From Blattamonas nauphoetae (lineage: Eukaryota; Preaxostyla; Oxymonadida), in the NCBI GenBank assembly GCA_033064195.1, contig JARBJD010000018.1:429615-493614 (forward strand): a stretch of 64,000 bases of DNA. The letters run 5' to 3'. Below the pieces are notes generated by a model. It searched no databases and was not told the origin of the DNA. It saw only the letters and a list, made by a program, of their open reading frames with translations. Numbering within the stretch: the first letter of the stretch is position 1; every line of letters begins with the position of its first letter. Position numbers and translations under genes: made by a program. Of the stretch, positions 35,880 to 47,484 are shown piece after piece.

Positions 35880-38340
35880 TCGAGTCTATTCGTGTGATCG
35901 ATTGATGAATATGTTCAGTGTTGTTCAAAGGCGTTTGTGCCCCATATTCTAAGTTCAGATTGGCAGACTTCCCAATTAAATGGCGTTGTCTTTGTCACTT
36001 TCAAGCTGCATCGTTCTGATGCGCATCAGGGAGAATTAACCTCCCTGATTCCCCAGTGACAGTATCACCACGACCATTTCAGGCGGATGGAGAGCATAGA
36101 ACCGCACCGACGATTCATAGAACGGTTTTCTAGAGGTGAGCGGTCGATGACGTTCAACGGGGTAACAGCTGTGTTGAGTTGATACTTCTTATCTAGATTA
36201 AAGCGACGGAAACATTGCCAACTCGAGAGAGGCTGATATGATGCTGATGAAAGGAAAGGCAGAATGTAGATGACATCTACGAAGAGGCTTGACAAGTTCA
36301 TGACTGGTTCTGACGTCTATGACGATGAAAGAGGATAACGGCACGGAATTGGTGGCGAGAATGTAGTGGAGACGTTTATGTCCCTCGATGCGCTGTCTCC
36401 AACATTCAAACATCGACAATGATGATGAAGGTGCTGCTGATTGGATAATATGGAGATGTACCCCGAAAAGGTGCTGAAGAACTTCGACTTCAAGCATGAG
36501 AGGGTCGGCATCACTCGTTGGTGCGCATCGTCGTGTTCACTTGCACGATCAGGCGAGAGACTCCACCTGTGCTCGTAGAAGCCGTAGCAGTTGCATGCGT
36601 TCGCCATAACATCGGTCGTGTTCGACACGAAACAATCATCTCTGGAATTGCGAAGGATTCTAATCTTGTAGAACTGCTTCAGATGCGCCAGCTCAAGTTC
36701 AGTTTCGTATTGTGTGTACTGGTAACTCGTAGGAGAGAGTGCACATCCAACTGGATCTGTGAGTGAACGTGTTGAGAGGGAGGAGTGGACGGACGACTTC
36801 CACACCCTGTCAGACCTAACTTAAATACTTGTGGAAACCTTCGGTGTGTGGTTCCGATCGTTGGAACCTCGATAATGATGCTCTCTTGCTTGATGGTATC
36901 GCATCACTTCACACCGCACAAACAGGCTATGGTCTGATAATATCGAAGAATCCAATGCGAAAACTCAAAAACGCGATTCAAGGTCGATATCAAGATATAG
37001 GGAGCTTCTCCCATGTAAACCGATGAATTTTTGATCATTCCATGATCGCTAATGAATATTGTGTTCCATGCGTTGAGAAACTCTCGTCCGAATCCGAAGA
37101 GGTTCTTGAATCTGTGAAAGATCCTTTCCCGCCAACGTCACGTAATAGTGTGACACTGTCACTGACATCACTAAGGTCATAACTTCGATTATCATATCGG
37201 CCGAAGGCACCTGAGATGGCAATCCGAGTTGGTGGATCTCCCTTCGCGACGACGAAAAATCGTGCTGCTGCGTTGAGATCTTGATGTGCTGAAGTAAGTT
37301 CAGAGTTGTTGCATTAAGTATCTGTGGTGAATACGGCCTGAGTAACGCCATTTTCCTCCATTTCTCCCACGACAGGTGACGGCGTTTTATTTATCAATCA
37401 TTGTCGCATTAACTGTGAATTCGGCAGCAATCGATCAATCATTCTTTCAGTGTTTCTCTCTGGAATAGTGAGTCACCCATGGAGCTTCAACTTGATTGGA
37501 TGAGTCGTTTGATAATTGGGAGATGCTTATTGAGGATGTCCATTATTTCTATCGTTTTTTCGGAGAATTCTTTGGTTAATTTGAGTTAGTGATGTTCAAA
37601 CACATCATCCTGCACATAGTCGATGATGACGGAAGAATCGGAGGTATTTTGACTGTCCGTGCTAGTCAGCCCTGGGAAGTCAGAATACTCCGGGAAAATT
37701 GATGATACTATCCTGATTGATGCAAGAGAGATGCCGAGGGGAGAGAAGCAACAGGTGAAGCGTCAGATCACCTCCAAAATGCTGTGCCCTGAAACTCTTC
37801 TTGCTGGGCGTTCTCTAAGGTTCTCTCTTTGGTGCGGAATTGCACCAGTGGCGTGATGGTTGCTTCCGATCGAACCTAAACAACGATGATGTCGTTCAGC
37901 GAACATTGATGTGCGAGGCTGACGACTCGGAAAGCTGATGGTTGTTGGTTGTATGTGATCTAGTTTGATAAAGATCGTCAAACAAGGCATTTCATTGGCG
38001 ACTAAATCCATCTTTCATCAGGATTAAGCAGGTTTTGACTGATTGACGCGAGTCTCGTTGAGAGGTTGAAATCTGATCAATGCAGCTCTTTTGTTCTCTC
38101 GAAACGAGTGTGTCAGTTGCGCAAAGGGCGATTTCTTTAACTTGACTTGTGGGAGACTTTCTGGTAAGTTCGGCATCATTGTACTTCAATGAGATTGGTT
38201 GAACTTGTGATCACTGTTGCGTGCTTTCCTTAACTCTGTGCAGTATCTGAGTGAGTCTGATCTGTTGAGTACGCATTGGCGGGTTGCATGGACGGTGTTA
38301 TTAACGATACAGATCAGCACTATATGAATCCATTTTGGAA
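35880..38340. other. Unrecognised interior of insertion 3
   Basis: About 2.5 kb of short frames on both strands without recognisable domains. Nothing resembles a reverse transcriptase (no YxDD-like motif in a long frame) or a tyrosine recombinase. Confidence 0.4.
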
Positions 38341-38429
38341 ATCCAAGGACCTATGGGCCACTTCACTGACCTTTATCTCAATGGAGTGGGAGCTGAAGGT
38401 TTGTGAGGAGCGACTGGTAAGAGAGCTCC

Positions 38430-39015
38430 TCCTCGTTGGGATTGTATGACTGGAATGGACCGAGCCATCTGACGACTTCACCGAAACAGAATGTGACATT
38501 CTCATCGCTCGCAATTCACTCTCTCCCACTCGTCCACCATCCACACTGCTCACATCTCCGCCTCCTCATTTGTCATTCGAGGAATGTTCCAGCTGACAGA
38601 CTGGATGATATGCTGATTGACGACTCACACCGACTTGTGGAGATAGTGATGTTAAAGATGGAAGACAAATGAATGAACAAAACAGAGTTGAGTTCGAGCC
38701 CAACCTGCATTAATCAAAACATAGGACGACGGATGAGGGTTGCACTGAAACAAAGAGTTGTGGGAATCGAGACAAATGAGTGAGAGACTTCCAACAGTCT
38801 CTCTCGTGTTCAGATTCATCTCTTCATTCAACACTGATTCTGTTTAACCAGATGTACTTTCTGAAAACATGTTGAATCGAACAGAAAGTGAGACAAATGA
38901 GAAGAATGATTGAATCAAGAGAACTGAACTGTCAATTCGAAAGTGCAAGTATGTTGGCTCGTCCGAAATCAAGAAATGGACGAATGAGCCGATCGAGAAT
39001 CAAGATGAACCAAAA
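38430..39015. other. 3' flank of family copy 4, right part, and spacer
   Basis: 38430-38680 continues the duplicated flank (CTCGTTGGGATTGTATGAC; compare about 25110 and 29600). The remainder up to the ABC gene stop has no gene. Confidence 0.5.
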
Positions 39016-40734
39016 TCAATGGTTGAGTGAGTTGATCAGAGCGTTGAACGCCGATTCCGGGTTCGCTTTCAGGTTCTCGGGCGTGTCAAACTCTGACAGG
39101 TATCCGTTGTCCATCACCATAATCCGCGACGAGTCCATGATCGTGTTCAGACGATGAGCAATCACAATCACTGTCTTGTCTCCGAACTGCTCCCGAATCG
39201 TCCGCTGGATCTTCGCGTCTGTCTCCACATCCACATTCGCTGTCGCTTCGTCCATCACAACCACTCGGCAGTTGTTCAGAATCGCTCGCCCAAAACACAA
39301 CAGTTGTCGCTGTCCAGCCGAGAAGTTGCTTCCTCCCTCCGCCACCTGCGAGTCCAGCCCAAGCGGAAGACCAGCCACAATCTCTCGCATCTCAATCATC
39401 TCCAACACTTCCCAGATTCGGTCGTCCGATGCCTTCCCTCCCAAGTCCAGGTTGTATCGGATCGTTCCTGTGAACAGCGTCGGGTCTTGCGGGATGATCG
39501 CCACCGAGCTTCGCACACGGTGGATGTCCACTTTCGAGATGTCCACTCCATCAATCAGAATACGCCCGCTGTTCGGCTCTTCGTTCGGGTCCGCATCAAC
39601 TGGGAATCCTGTCTTCATGTCAATCATCTTCGGCGCCAGCTTCGGGTCCAGCTCAACAAGTCGGAACAGAACAAACAGAAGCGACGACTTCCCTGCTCCT
39701 GTTCGCCCACACACCCCAATCGTCTCCCCTCCTGTGATGTCGAAGTTCACCCCCTTCAGCACGAACGGCAGACCAGGACGGTATTTGTACTTCACGTCTT
39801 CAAATCGGATGTCTCCCTTCGCTGGCCACTCTTCAGGCACTTCCACTTCGTGTGTCGATGCTTCCTGAGGCAGCTTCGTCGAATAGAAGTCAACTCGCTC
39901 GAACGACGTCATCTTCGATTCCAGTTCCACTGTCTGTTGGATCAGCTGCAGACCCAGATTCGAAAACGTCATGCACGACATGATCGCAACAGACAGCTTC
40001 GACACGTCCATGAAGAACCATCCAATGATCATCACCCCGCAGTACAGCAAAGTCGAGATCACAGACGCATACAGCGACGCCCACTTCTGGCCCTCCCGGA
40101 ACAGCATGAACGGCACGGACATGTCGTCGTTCACCTCAAAGAACTTCTCCTTCCATTCCTCTTCCCGTCCATAGCTTCGGATCGTCGTCAGACCTGCTCC
40201 CGAAATCGTCTCCGAAAAGTGCGACAGAACTGGAGAACGAGCAATCGACTCGATTCGCTGGAAGTTCCGAGACACGCGCGAGTACAGGATCAGCAGGATC
40301 ACGTACAGCACAATCACGGGAATCCCAATGTACAGGAACCAAGGCGTGTCCACCCCGACAATCACAACCTGCCCAATCAGCCCCACCCACATCGAAATCA
40401 CGGACAGGAACCGCGAGAACAGGAACTGGTCCACTTGTGGGATGTCGCCCGTGAATCTGTTCAGAATACGGCCCATCGGCGTCGTGTCGAAGAACGATGT
40501 AGGGCAGCTCATCACGTGGTCCATCAGCTTGTCGTGGTTCACGCGAGCCGAACGCCCAACTGCTCCTGCCGTCATCACAGCACGAAGCATCAGCAGAACC
40601 AGAAGACCCAGCGCCAGAAAGCCATACACCCCAATCTTCCACCAAAAGCCCATTCCTCCCATCGCCGTCGGGTTGCTGATCTTCCCCAGCCACCACGTCG
40701 CCACTGGTGATACTGCTTCCGAGATCACAGTGAA
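39016..40734 (-). pseudogene. ABCC (MRP-type) transporter, second membrane domain and NBD2
   Basis: Frame of about 570 codons. Membrane segments (around GFLALGLLVLLMLRAVMTAG, VIGQ-like and later helices) are followed by nucleotide-binding domain 2: Walker A GRTGAGKSSLL, Q-loop IIPQDPTLF, signature FSAGQRQLL, Walker B VVVMDEATANVD with catalytic Glu, and H-loop IAHRLNTI. All core residues are intact. The frame starts without an ATG directly after a one-base frameshift (extra C near 40733-40736) that separates it from the NBD1 frame. The stop TGA/TAG context is at 39016. Exports organic anions or conjugates in the known family; the substrate here is unknown. Confidence 0.8.
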
Positions 40735-41803
40735 CAGGAAGGAACAGGATCAGAAGACCCAGAGGCATCAGTGTTCGAAGGTACTTCGCGTACGACCTCA
40801 TTTTGATCCCGCCTGTCTCCTGCTCTTCTTCCGTGATGATCTGCTTCGCGTTGTCCTCGTTCGTCTTCTCTTCTTCTTTCTCCTCCGCATCCTTCTTCCC
40901 CTTCTTCTCGCTCTTCTTCCCCGCTTTGATGATGAACTCGTCGAAGTTCACGCCCTGCTCCCGAATCTCCTCGTACCGCCCTTCCGCCTTCACACGGCCC
41001 TTCTCCAGCACAATCACCTTGTCTGCGCGGTCCAGAAACTGGAGCTGGTTCGTCATCAGAATCACTGTCTTCCCTTTCAGCACCCCGCAGATGCACTCGT
41101 CCATCAGATATCGCCCAACATGCGCGTCCACCGCCGAAAGCGGGTCGTCCAGAATCATAATGTCTTTGTCCGAGTACACGGCACGAGCAAGCTGGATGCG
41201 CGCCTTCTGTCCTCCACTCATGTTCACGCCCTTCTCCCCAATCGCCGTCTCGTCCCCAGCCGCAAACACTTTGAAGTCCGGCTCCAGCGCACACACACGA
41301 ACTGTCTCCCAATACTTCTCTTCGTCGAACGCCGCGTTGAACGTGATGTTCCCTCGAACTGTGTTGTTGTTGATCCACGGCGTCTGCGGGCAGTACGTGA
41401 TCCCTCCATCCACCTTCACTGTCCCCGACATCCGCTCAATGTCCCCGACAATCGCTGCTCCAAACGACGACTTCCCACTCCCAACTTCTCCCACAACCAT
41501 CGTCAGCGACCCTTTCTTGATCGAGATGTTCATCTCCTGCAGCGTCGGCCCGTCTCCACCGCTCGCTGTGCTCATCGCCGTTGGCGTCCGAGGCGGTGTT
41601 GGTGTCATCGTCGGCGTCGCTGGAGGGTTGATCGTGTTCGACGCCGCTTCGTCCTCGTTCAATTCTCCATCCATCGCGTCCTCGTTGTTCGCTGCCATTT
41701 GGAACACTCCCTCGCTTCCCTTTGTGAACGGCTCCGACGATGGAGCGACTGAAGAGTGATGGTATTCCGGGTGCACAGGCGACGAAGGAGCATCTGCAGG
41801 CAT
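40735..41803 (-). pseudogene. ABCC transporter, NBD1 and linker
   Basis: Begins with a low-complexity Ser/Pro/Thr linker (possible start ATG 41803, though it is probably an internal exon). NBD1 then follows: Walker A GEVGSGKSSFG, Q-loop CPQTPWI, signature MSGGQKARI and Walker B DIMILDDPLSAVDA, with Asp in place of the catalytic Glu, as is usual for NBD1 of the C subfamily. The H-loop reads MTNQLQFL with Asn in place of His, also consistent with a degenerate first site. A Lys/Glu-rich linker leads to the next membrane helix, where the frame is lost at about 40735. Confidence 0.8.
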
Positions 41804-42234
41804 CTGAGTAGTCCCATCAAAATAGGTAAAACTGGGATCAATTGATGTCAGTGCCTAAATTTGGACTGAGATCAAATTTCAACTCTTTTCCTTTGAGATT
41901 TTCTCATTATCACTTCATTAATCATGTTCAATTCACTTCTTGTTTTCACATAATGCTCTTCAATATTTCAGACAGCTCTTATTTCCCAAAAACACGCACG
42001 ATCACAATCACCAACACTTCTTTTTTCGATGTATTCCCTTCATTGACTTTAGTCAGTGAGAAAAAACCATCAAAGAAGACATAATAACGCATTATCGACT
42101 TGTTTTAATAATTATTGTTGTAGAACAAACTGAAACAGCAGCACCCAAAGTTTGCATTTTCATGATCTATGAAGTGACCATTTTCCTTTTTACTTTTTTT
42201 TCCATTCAAATATCATATATAAGAAGACTTTTTT
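41804..42234 (-). other. Non-coding gap within ABCC gene (intron or small insertion)
   Basis: A roughly 430-bp AT-rich interval splits the coding sequence between the first membrane domain and NBD1, with poly-T tracts and no ORF. On the minus strand its downstream edge reads CTACTCAG before ATGCCTGC, and GTGATC or GTCGG sites occur upstream, so splicing is conceivable. A 19-base motif at 41828-41846 (GGATCAATTGATGTCAGTG) also appears, with one difference, at 63936-63954, hinting at a repeated element instead. Confidence 0.45.
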
Positions 42235-43644
42235 GAAATGAAAGAAACGAAATGGTATTGTAGGTATTTAGTGGGATCAGATCCGACTGGGATCACTGGG
42301 ATCAAATCAGAAGCCTGAGCATCTGTCATCTCGTGCCCGAATCCAGAAGAAGGGTTCGTCTGTGCTCGCATCGCTGCTGCTGCCTTCGCTTCTTTCTTCC
42401 TCTTCTCCGCCTCTTTCTTCAGCTGCGTCTCTTCCGCTTGCGTCAGAGGAATCGCTGGTGCATCTCCCCATTTGAACGACGCCCCTTCAATCTCCACCGC
42501 AATCGACGGATCGCGAGGTCGTGTCTCCGCGCTGTCCACCACTTCCTCCATCTCCGGAAGATACAGAAACTGCGCCAGACGCTTCAGGTTCACGTTCATC
42601 ATCATCGCGGCTTCCATGTACATCGGGAGCATCGTCGTCGGCATCGTCATCATCGTCAAGAAGCCCATGTTCGGCATCACAACTGCTGCAAAGTTCGTCG
42701 GGTCGTCGTTGATCGCTGCGCAATAAACCGAAAACGTCGCAATGTTGATGATTGTCGACGATGAGCGCAGCACCGCATTCATCAGCTGCAGCAGGAACGT
42801 CTGCATCTTCACCGTGTGGATCTGCTTCTCACGCGGGACATTGATCGTCGCCTTGAACACTCGCTCCAGCCCTGAATACTTCACAACACGGATCCCCTGG
42901 AACGTCTCGTTTGTGATCTTGTTCCGCTGGTCGTTGAACGCCATGTACTCCTTCACGTAGCTCATCATCCCGTTGATGATGAAGAAGTTCGGGATCAGCA
43001 CAACCAGCATCACAACAATCGGAACCACAACCACCCACTTGAAGTCCAGAATCAGAAACACAAGCGGCACAATGATGTACACAGGCAATCCGAACAGCAT
43101 CATCATCACTGGGAACAGCTCCGCAATGTTGCGCGAATCTGACGACACCAGCGACAGGATCCGACCCGTGTCAGCCGACCCTGCCGATGCCATGTTCTTG
43201 ATCCGGAACACTTTGTCGTAAAGCACACCCACAATCCCTGACCGGATTCGGGCCGAGAAGTGGAAGAACAGTCGGTTGGAGAGAGAATCAAGGATGTGCG
43301 ACACGGTCGGCGACAGGATGATCCAGATCGCGTAGAAATATGGGAACGTGTTGGACCCCATCATTCCTCCCGTTTGGTCGTAGATCCCCTTGTCCACAAT
43401 CGCTTCAAGCACGCCCTTCGACATGAACGGAATAACCACTTGGATTCCAGTGCTAAGACACAAGAAATAGAAAATGAGGCCAATAACAGAAATAACAAAA
43501 GAATCCAACAAAATCAGAGAATAAAAATGGACGAGAACGAACCTGATTAGCATCGCAATGATTCCACCTGGAACTGTGTACGATGATTGTGTGGTCAGCA
43601 ATGATCCCATCAAGCCAGGCTGTTTGGGCGGTTTTTCCTTTGAG
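42235..43644 (-). pseudogene. ABCC transporter, first membrane domain
   Basis: Reads from a helix-rich N-terminal part through the first ABC membrane domain: IQVVIPFMSKGVLEAIVDKG, the loop ADTGRILSLVSSDSRNIAE and VKYSGLERVFKATINVPREK, ending at the linker DLIPVIPVGSDPTKYL. The frame as such ends at 42213, inside the following gap. It joins the N-terminal exon (43679-44250) across a 34-nt candidate intron at 43645-43678 in correct phase. Length and order are as expected for an ABCC half. Confidence 0.75.
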
Positions 43645-43678
43645 CTGAGAGAGCAAAAGTGGATGTCATGAGAGAGAC

Positions 43679-44250
43679 AAGAGGACAGAGAAAAGTCGTT
43701 TGAACGAAAAGCTCGGAGTTCCTCTCCCTTCCTTTTCATACTCTGGATTCGCTTCTTTCCGCTTGTTGTACTCTAGTAAGTCTTGTTCATATTTATCGTA
43801 TTTCACTCGGTATTTCTTCAGGAGTCTTTCTGTCGCTGGTTTCGCTTTGTCCATACTATGCACTTCCGGCATGTCATCGGTCGTTAACGGGTGGCAGGAG
43901 CACACATATGGGAAGATAAAGCACATGAACAGGTTCGCGAACCAGAAATGGCTCTCTTCTTGGTTCTTCTTTCGAACAATCTCTGTTCGCTCTTCTGCTG
44001 GTTGTCCAATCGTTGCGTCTCTTGATTCATACGGCATTGGAGTTGATGTGTTGTTCGGATCATCATGCTGAATGATCGATGGACTCACAGGGATTGGTAT
44101 GTGTTGAGATTCTTGAGCAACTTCTGATGATTGGTTCTTTTGGAAGAGAATATCATCTCCCGAGTCGGCGGTTGGTTGGACCGCTCCTGATTCAGAAGAT
44201 GCTTGATCAAATGTAGCTTTTGAAGCTGGTGTCGCGACAGGTGACGACAT
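43679..44250 (-). CDS. ABCC transporter, N-terminal cytosolic exon
   Basis: ATG at 44250 (MSSPVATPASKATFD). About 90 residues of Ser/Pro/Gln-rich disordered sequence are followed by the lasso-like segment (FWFANLFMCFIFPYVCSCHPL), then a basic helix (LLKKYRVKYDKYEQDLLEYN). The frame runs to a stop at 43666, but the last codons fall inside a 34-nt candidate intron GTCTCTCT...CTCTCAG (43678 down to 43645). Splicing it continues directly into the membrane domain. Together the four pieces give about 1,500 residues, the usual size of an MRP-type transporter. Confidence 0.7.
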
Positions 44251-45670
44251 GGATAATTATGACCCTTAATCAAAACGGTTGAATTCTGCCGAAGCTCCAG
44301 ACACATGTGATCTCAGGTCCGATGGCCAAATATGGTAGAAAACCCGGTTTAAGATCGAGTAGAAATGTCTCCGCGCATCGGATCAACGCCAATAATGAAA
44401 AGTGCGAGAAAATGGTTGGAGTTGGAGAACTGTAATGTGTGATATACGCATGAATAAAATGTGCTGATGGACAAGATATGGAAAAATAATTGTGAAAGGA
44501 GAGATGAGAAATTCAGAAAGACAAACAATGAGAGAGATTGTGAGGGTTGCATTTTCAGATGAAAGATCCACAAGAAGACAGATATTCGTCCAAAAGTTGC
44601 TGAAAATAGCAGACAAATACATCGCATTGTCATTTTGGATGTGGGTGGGGTCGTTACAACTATCGAGGCTGCGAACTTTCGCGAGAACTGTTTTTGGCCA
44701 ACGTGGTCGGGTGTCTTTCTGTTCGTTGTTTTGACGAAAATAATCACTTCGACACAGTCCATATGTTGAGAGGTCGTCGCAGAATTCAGATATTCTCGCA
44801 TCTTCAGCCTGAAATCGAAGTTGTGGCAGTCCCGCCCGAATTATCGATAAATGACCAAAACTGAAAAGGGTAGTGTTTCACCCACAAAGTTGGTTGGTGT
44901 GACATTCAATGGCAATGGGGCATTCTGTTAATTGTTGACGATTTGGCCCTTCGAACAATGGCGCTCGCAGGTAGAACTTGGTTCTGTTGTTCAACGGAGA
45001 AAATGAACGAAAATGGTCCACTGTTTGTGGGGTAGGGGGGTCTGTATATGATTTCAAGACAAGAGAGATTTGTGTGAAGGAGAAGGCGATGTTTTATGAA
45101 TGAAGCTGAGCATCGATTAGGAAAGTTTGTAAACAGCTTCCTTCACAAAATTGAACCAAAAGTGGTGGTATCGAATTGTGCTCCCGTTTTCCTGCGTCAT
45201 TTTCATTTAATTGTCATCGTTCCTGGCAAATGAATTTCGATGAGTGTTTAGTGATTCGATCCTGACGAAATATCATTCCTTTCGTATAATCAGGGAGCTG
45301 AAGAGAGAAAGAAAGAAGAAGAATAAACCCTGATTCGAACGAGGGCACTCTTGTGTGGAGCCTGATCGCCCCAATTTTCGTACTTAATTCACATCGCGTT
45401 CTGAATATGCATCTGTATTCCTTTATCAAACTTCCATCAACATTTAGTCTCCAAAAACTCCAATGGTTGGTTTTGTTCAGTCGAGACACTCTCGATCATA
45501 GAATTCTGAAAGATGAGGAAGAGTTATCTCGGTTTTTCTCGATGCGTTTGTTTGAATAAACTGTGAAAAGAGAATATTGTATGTATACAAATCTAACAGA
45601 TATTTGATCAATCTCATTTTACGTTCATTTTCGTTTTATCTGCTGAATAGATGATCACCCAACAATCGAA
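44251..45670. other. Intergenic region upstream of ABCC gene
   Basis: About 1.4 kb with no supportable gene; short frames only. The stretch near 44300-44360 should contain the minus-strand ABCC promoter. No terminal repeats of the downstream hAT fragment were recognised here. Confidence 0.4.
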
Positions 45671-47370
45671 TTATTCCTTTTTTCGTCTCCTGAAGCATTT
45701 TCTAACGGGAAGATGGACCGTTGTCTCCCACACAACATATTGGTTTAATTCAGTCACGAAGCTTGTCACATTGTACCACAATTCCACTATTTCGTTTAAA
45801 ACACAATCATACACAGATTGAAACAGCTGTTTTTTTCCTCTTTTTTCCCGAGAACGTTGAGAGGATAGTTGCCTCGGTGTAACGTTCCCAATCTTCCATC
45901 TGCCCCATCCAATCCTCCAAGAGATCCTGTGAATTTCGCTTTTCGGTATGATCCACTGACCTTGTGAGGCGATTTTTCTTGATTGGCGAATTCCGCTTCT
46001 GAAAGAGAGTCTGGTCCTTTTTCCGACACAAGGAATAGTGTCTCCAGTGTTGTGTTTGATAGTCCAGTTCGGAAGGATGATGCAAATCTTCGCGAGCACT
46101 GAGATTCGTGGAAGCAACGAATGAATATTCCGTTGACAGATGGACTGACCCAACGCGTGACCTGAGTCGGGAGTTGGTTGAATAAACTGTTTAGAATCAA
46201 TCTGAAACAAATCAAACTCATCATCCATCGACATTTCTGATATATCACTGAACAGGTGACCGAATTGATCAGTCAAATGTGAGAATCCACTTCGTGATTC
46301 GCAATGAGGATCGTCAGTAGAACTGAACAGGTCATAGAACCAAGTCCAGTCATCATACATTAGCTCTCGAAGCAATTGATCATGCAAATCTGATCCTAGC
46401 ATTGTTGTCTCGTTCACGATGGTTAAAATCTCCTGGTCTGCTTTTAGTAGAGATTTGTGTGAAATTGTTCCGAGGAGAGTTGATGGAGACAAGTGTGATA
46501 GAAGGTCCGAGAGTGTATCTGTGAATTCTGACTTGAGAGAAAAGATTGAGAGTGAGTCTGCTTGAACTGAAACCATTAGTTTGTGGATGGGGGCCAAGAG
46601 CTGCTCCAGGAGAATCAGCGTTGAAAAGAGTCTGCCATTCCAAGACATTTTGAGATTTGCATCTTTCTTACGTGTTGAACTGGACGATTGAAGAACTGAA
46701 TGAACTGACTCGCATACATCCACAGCGTTCTTCGTTGACCGATACATTGAAGTCCATCGAATACGGTGCAAGAGAGGGATAGTCTCTGTTTTCTTTTTCT
46801 TCGCCTTTTGAAGTTGTTCGATGGCTCTTCTCCTGTTCGGACTCTTCCGTAACCATGATTCACATCGTTGAACAATTCGAACAGCCTTCCTAAAACGTGA
46901 ATGAAGTCGATTGTTGAGAATACGATTGATACTGATTTGGACCCGATGGGCGACGCAATGGATATGAATCCCTCGAAAGCCACTCTTCCGTAGTCTTCCA
47001 AGAAACCCTGTCTTCTTTCCCATCATTGAGCTCGCCCTGTCCGTTGAAATAGACACACAATTCCGGAGACTCAAGTTGTGTGTTGATAGGGCTGATTTTA
47101 CGTGATGCTTTGTGCATTTCCCGGTGGTTGAACGAACCACGGGAATAGCCAGAGTCTGAAGAGTTGGATGGAGAGCATGGTTGAGAAACTTGATAATGAT
47201 GATAAGATAAGTGTAGCCCGCTCGATCCGAAGTAGTGTCCAGGATGAGTGAGTAAAACGGAGAGGAGGGACAAATGGATTCTGGAAAGAATGAGAAGGTT
47301 GATGACACGATTGAAAGAGCCTTGTGGAAAGATCTCAGTAGTGATATAGGCGAATGTGGAACCCCTTCAC
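45671..47370 (-). pseudogene. hAT-like transposase fragment
   Basis: A frame of more than 540 codons with no ATG at its beginning. It contains an RNase H-fold pattern seen in hAT-type (ZBED/KIAA1586-like) transposases: LILDTTSDRAG, then STDRASSMMGKKTGFLGRL, then IHIHCVAHRVQISINRI, and later RIRWTSMYRSTKNAVDVC. The N-terminal BED zinc finger is missing, and the C-terminal hAT dimerisation motif is not recognisable; the last 150 residues look out of frame. No 8-bp duplication or short inverted ends were found. It is taken as a decayed transposase next to, not part of, the Polinton. Confidence 0.6.
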
Positions 47371-47484
47371 CTTAGACGATACTACTCTTGGGAGAATCCA
47401 AATAAATCAGTCAGATTCTCAATACTGATTGACTGACAGAAATAAAGTTGATTTATTTTTATTTCTATTTTTAACTAGTAATAA

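Larger units (their letters stand above)
33813..38429 (-). mobile_element. DIRS-like insertion 3 (non-autonomous, carries ABC-transporter piece)
   Basis: A 4.6-kb insertion in the 3' flank of copy 4. The left tip (33813-33834) is complemented at 34056-34077 (22 of 22). The right tip (38376-38429) is complemented at 34077-34130 (54 of 54). A 48-nt inner repeat at 33827-33874 is exactly inverted at 38347-38394. Design and orientation match insertions 1 and 2 but the sequence differs. The predicted empty site (GTGTTATCCTCGTTGGG) aligns gap-free with copies 2 and 3 (GTGTCATCCTCGTTGGG). No Gag, reverse transcriptase or tyrosine recombinase is visible. The interior includes a degraded ABC-transporter segment and much unrecognised sequence. 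Confidence 0.8.

Noticed and set aside
39154-41759. Long plus-strand ORFs (318-518 codons) opposite the ABC transporter
   Set aside because: Arg/His-rich shadows; the minus strand has complete Walker and signature motifs.
45671-47308. hAT-like transposase as part of the Polinton
   Set aside because: Opposite strand, no T-rich start motif, different family of mobile element, outside the first Polinton gene.
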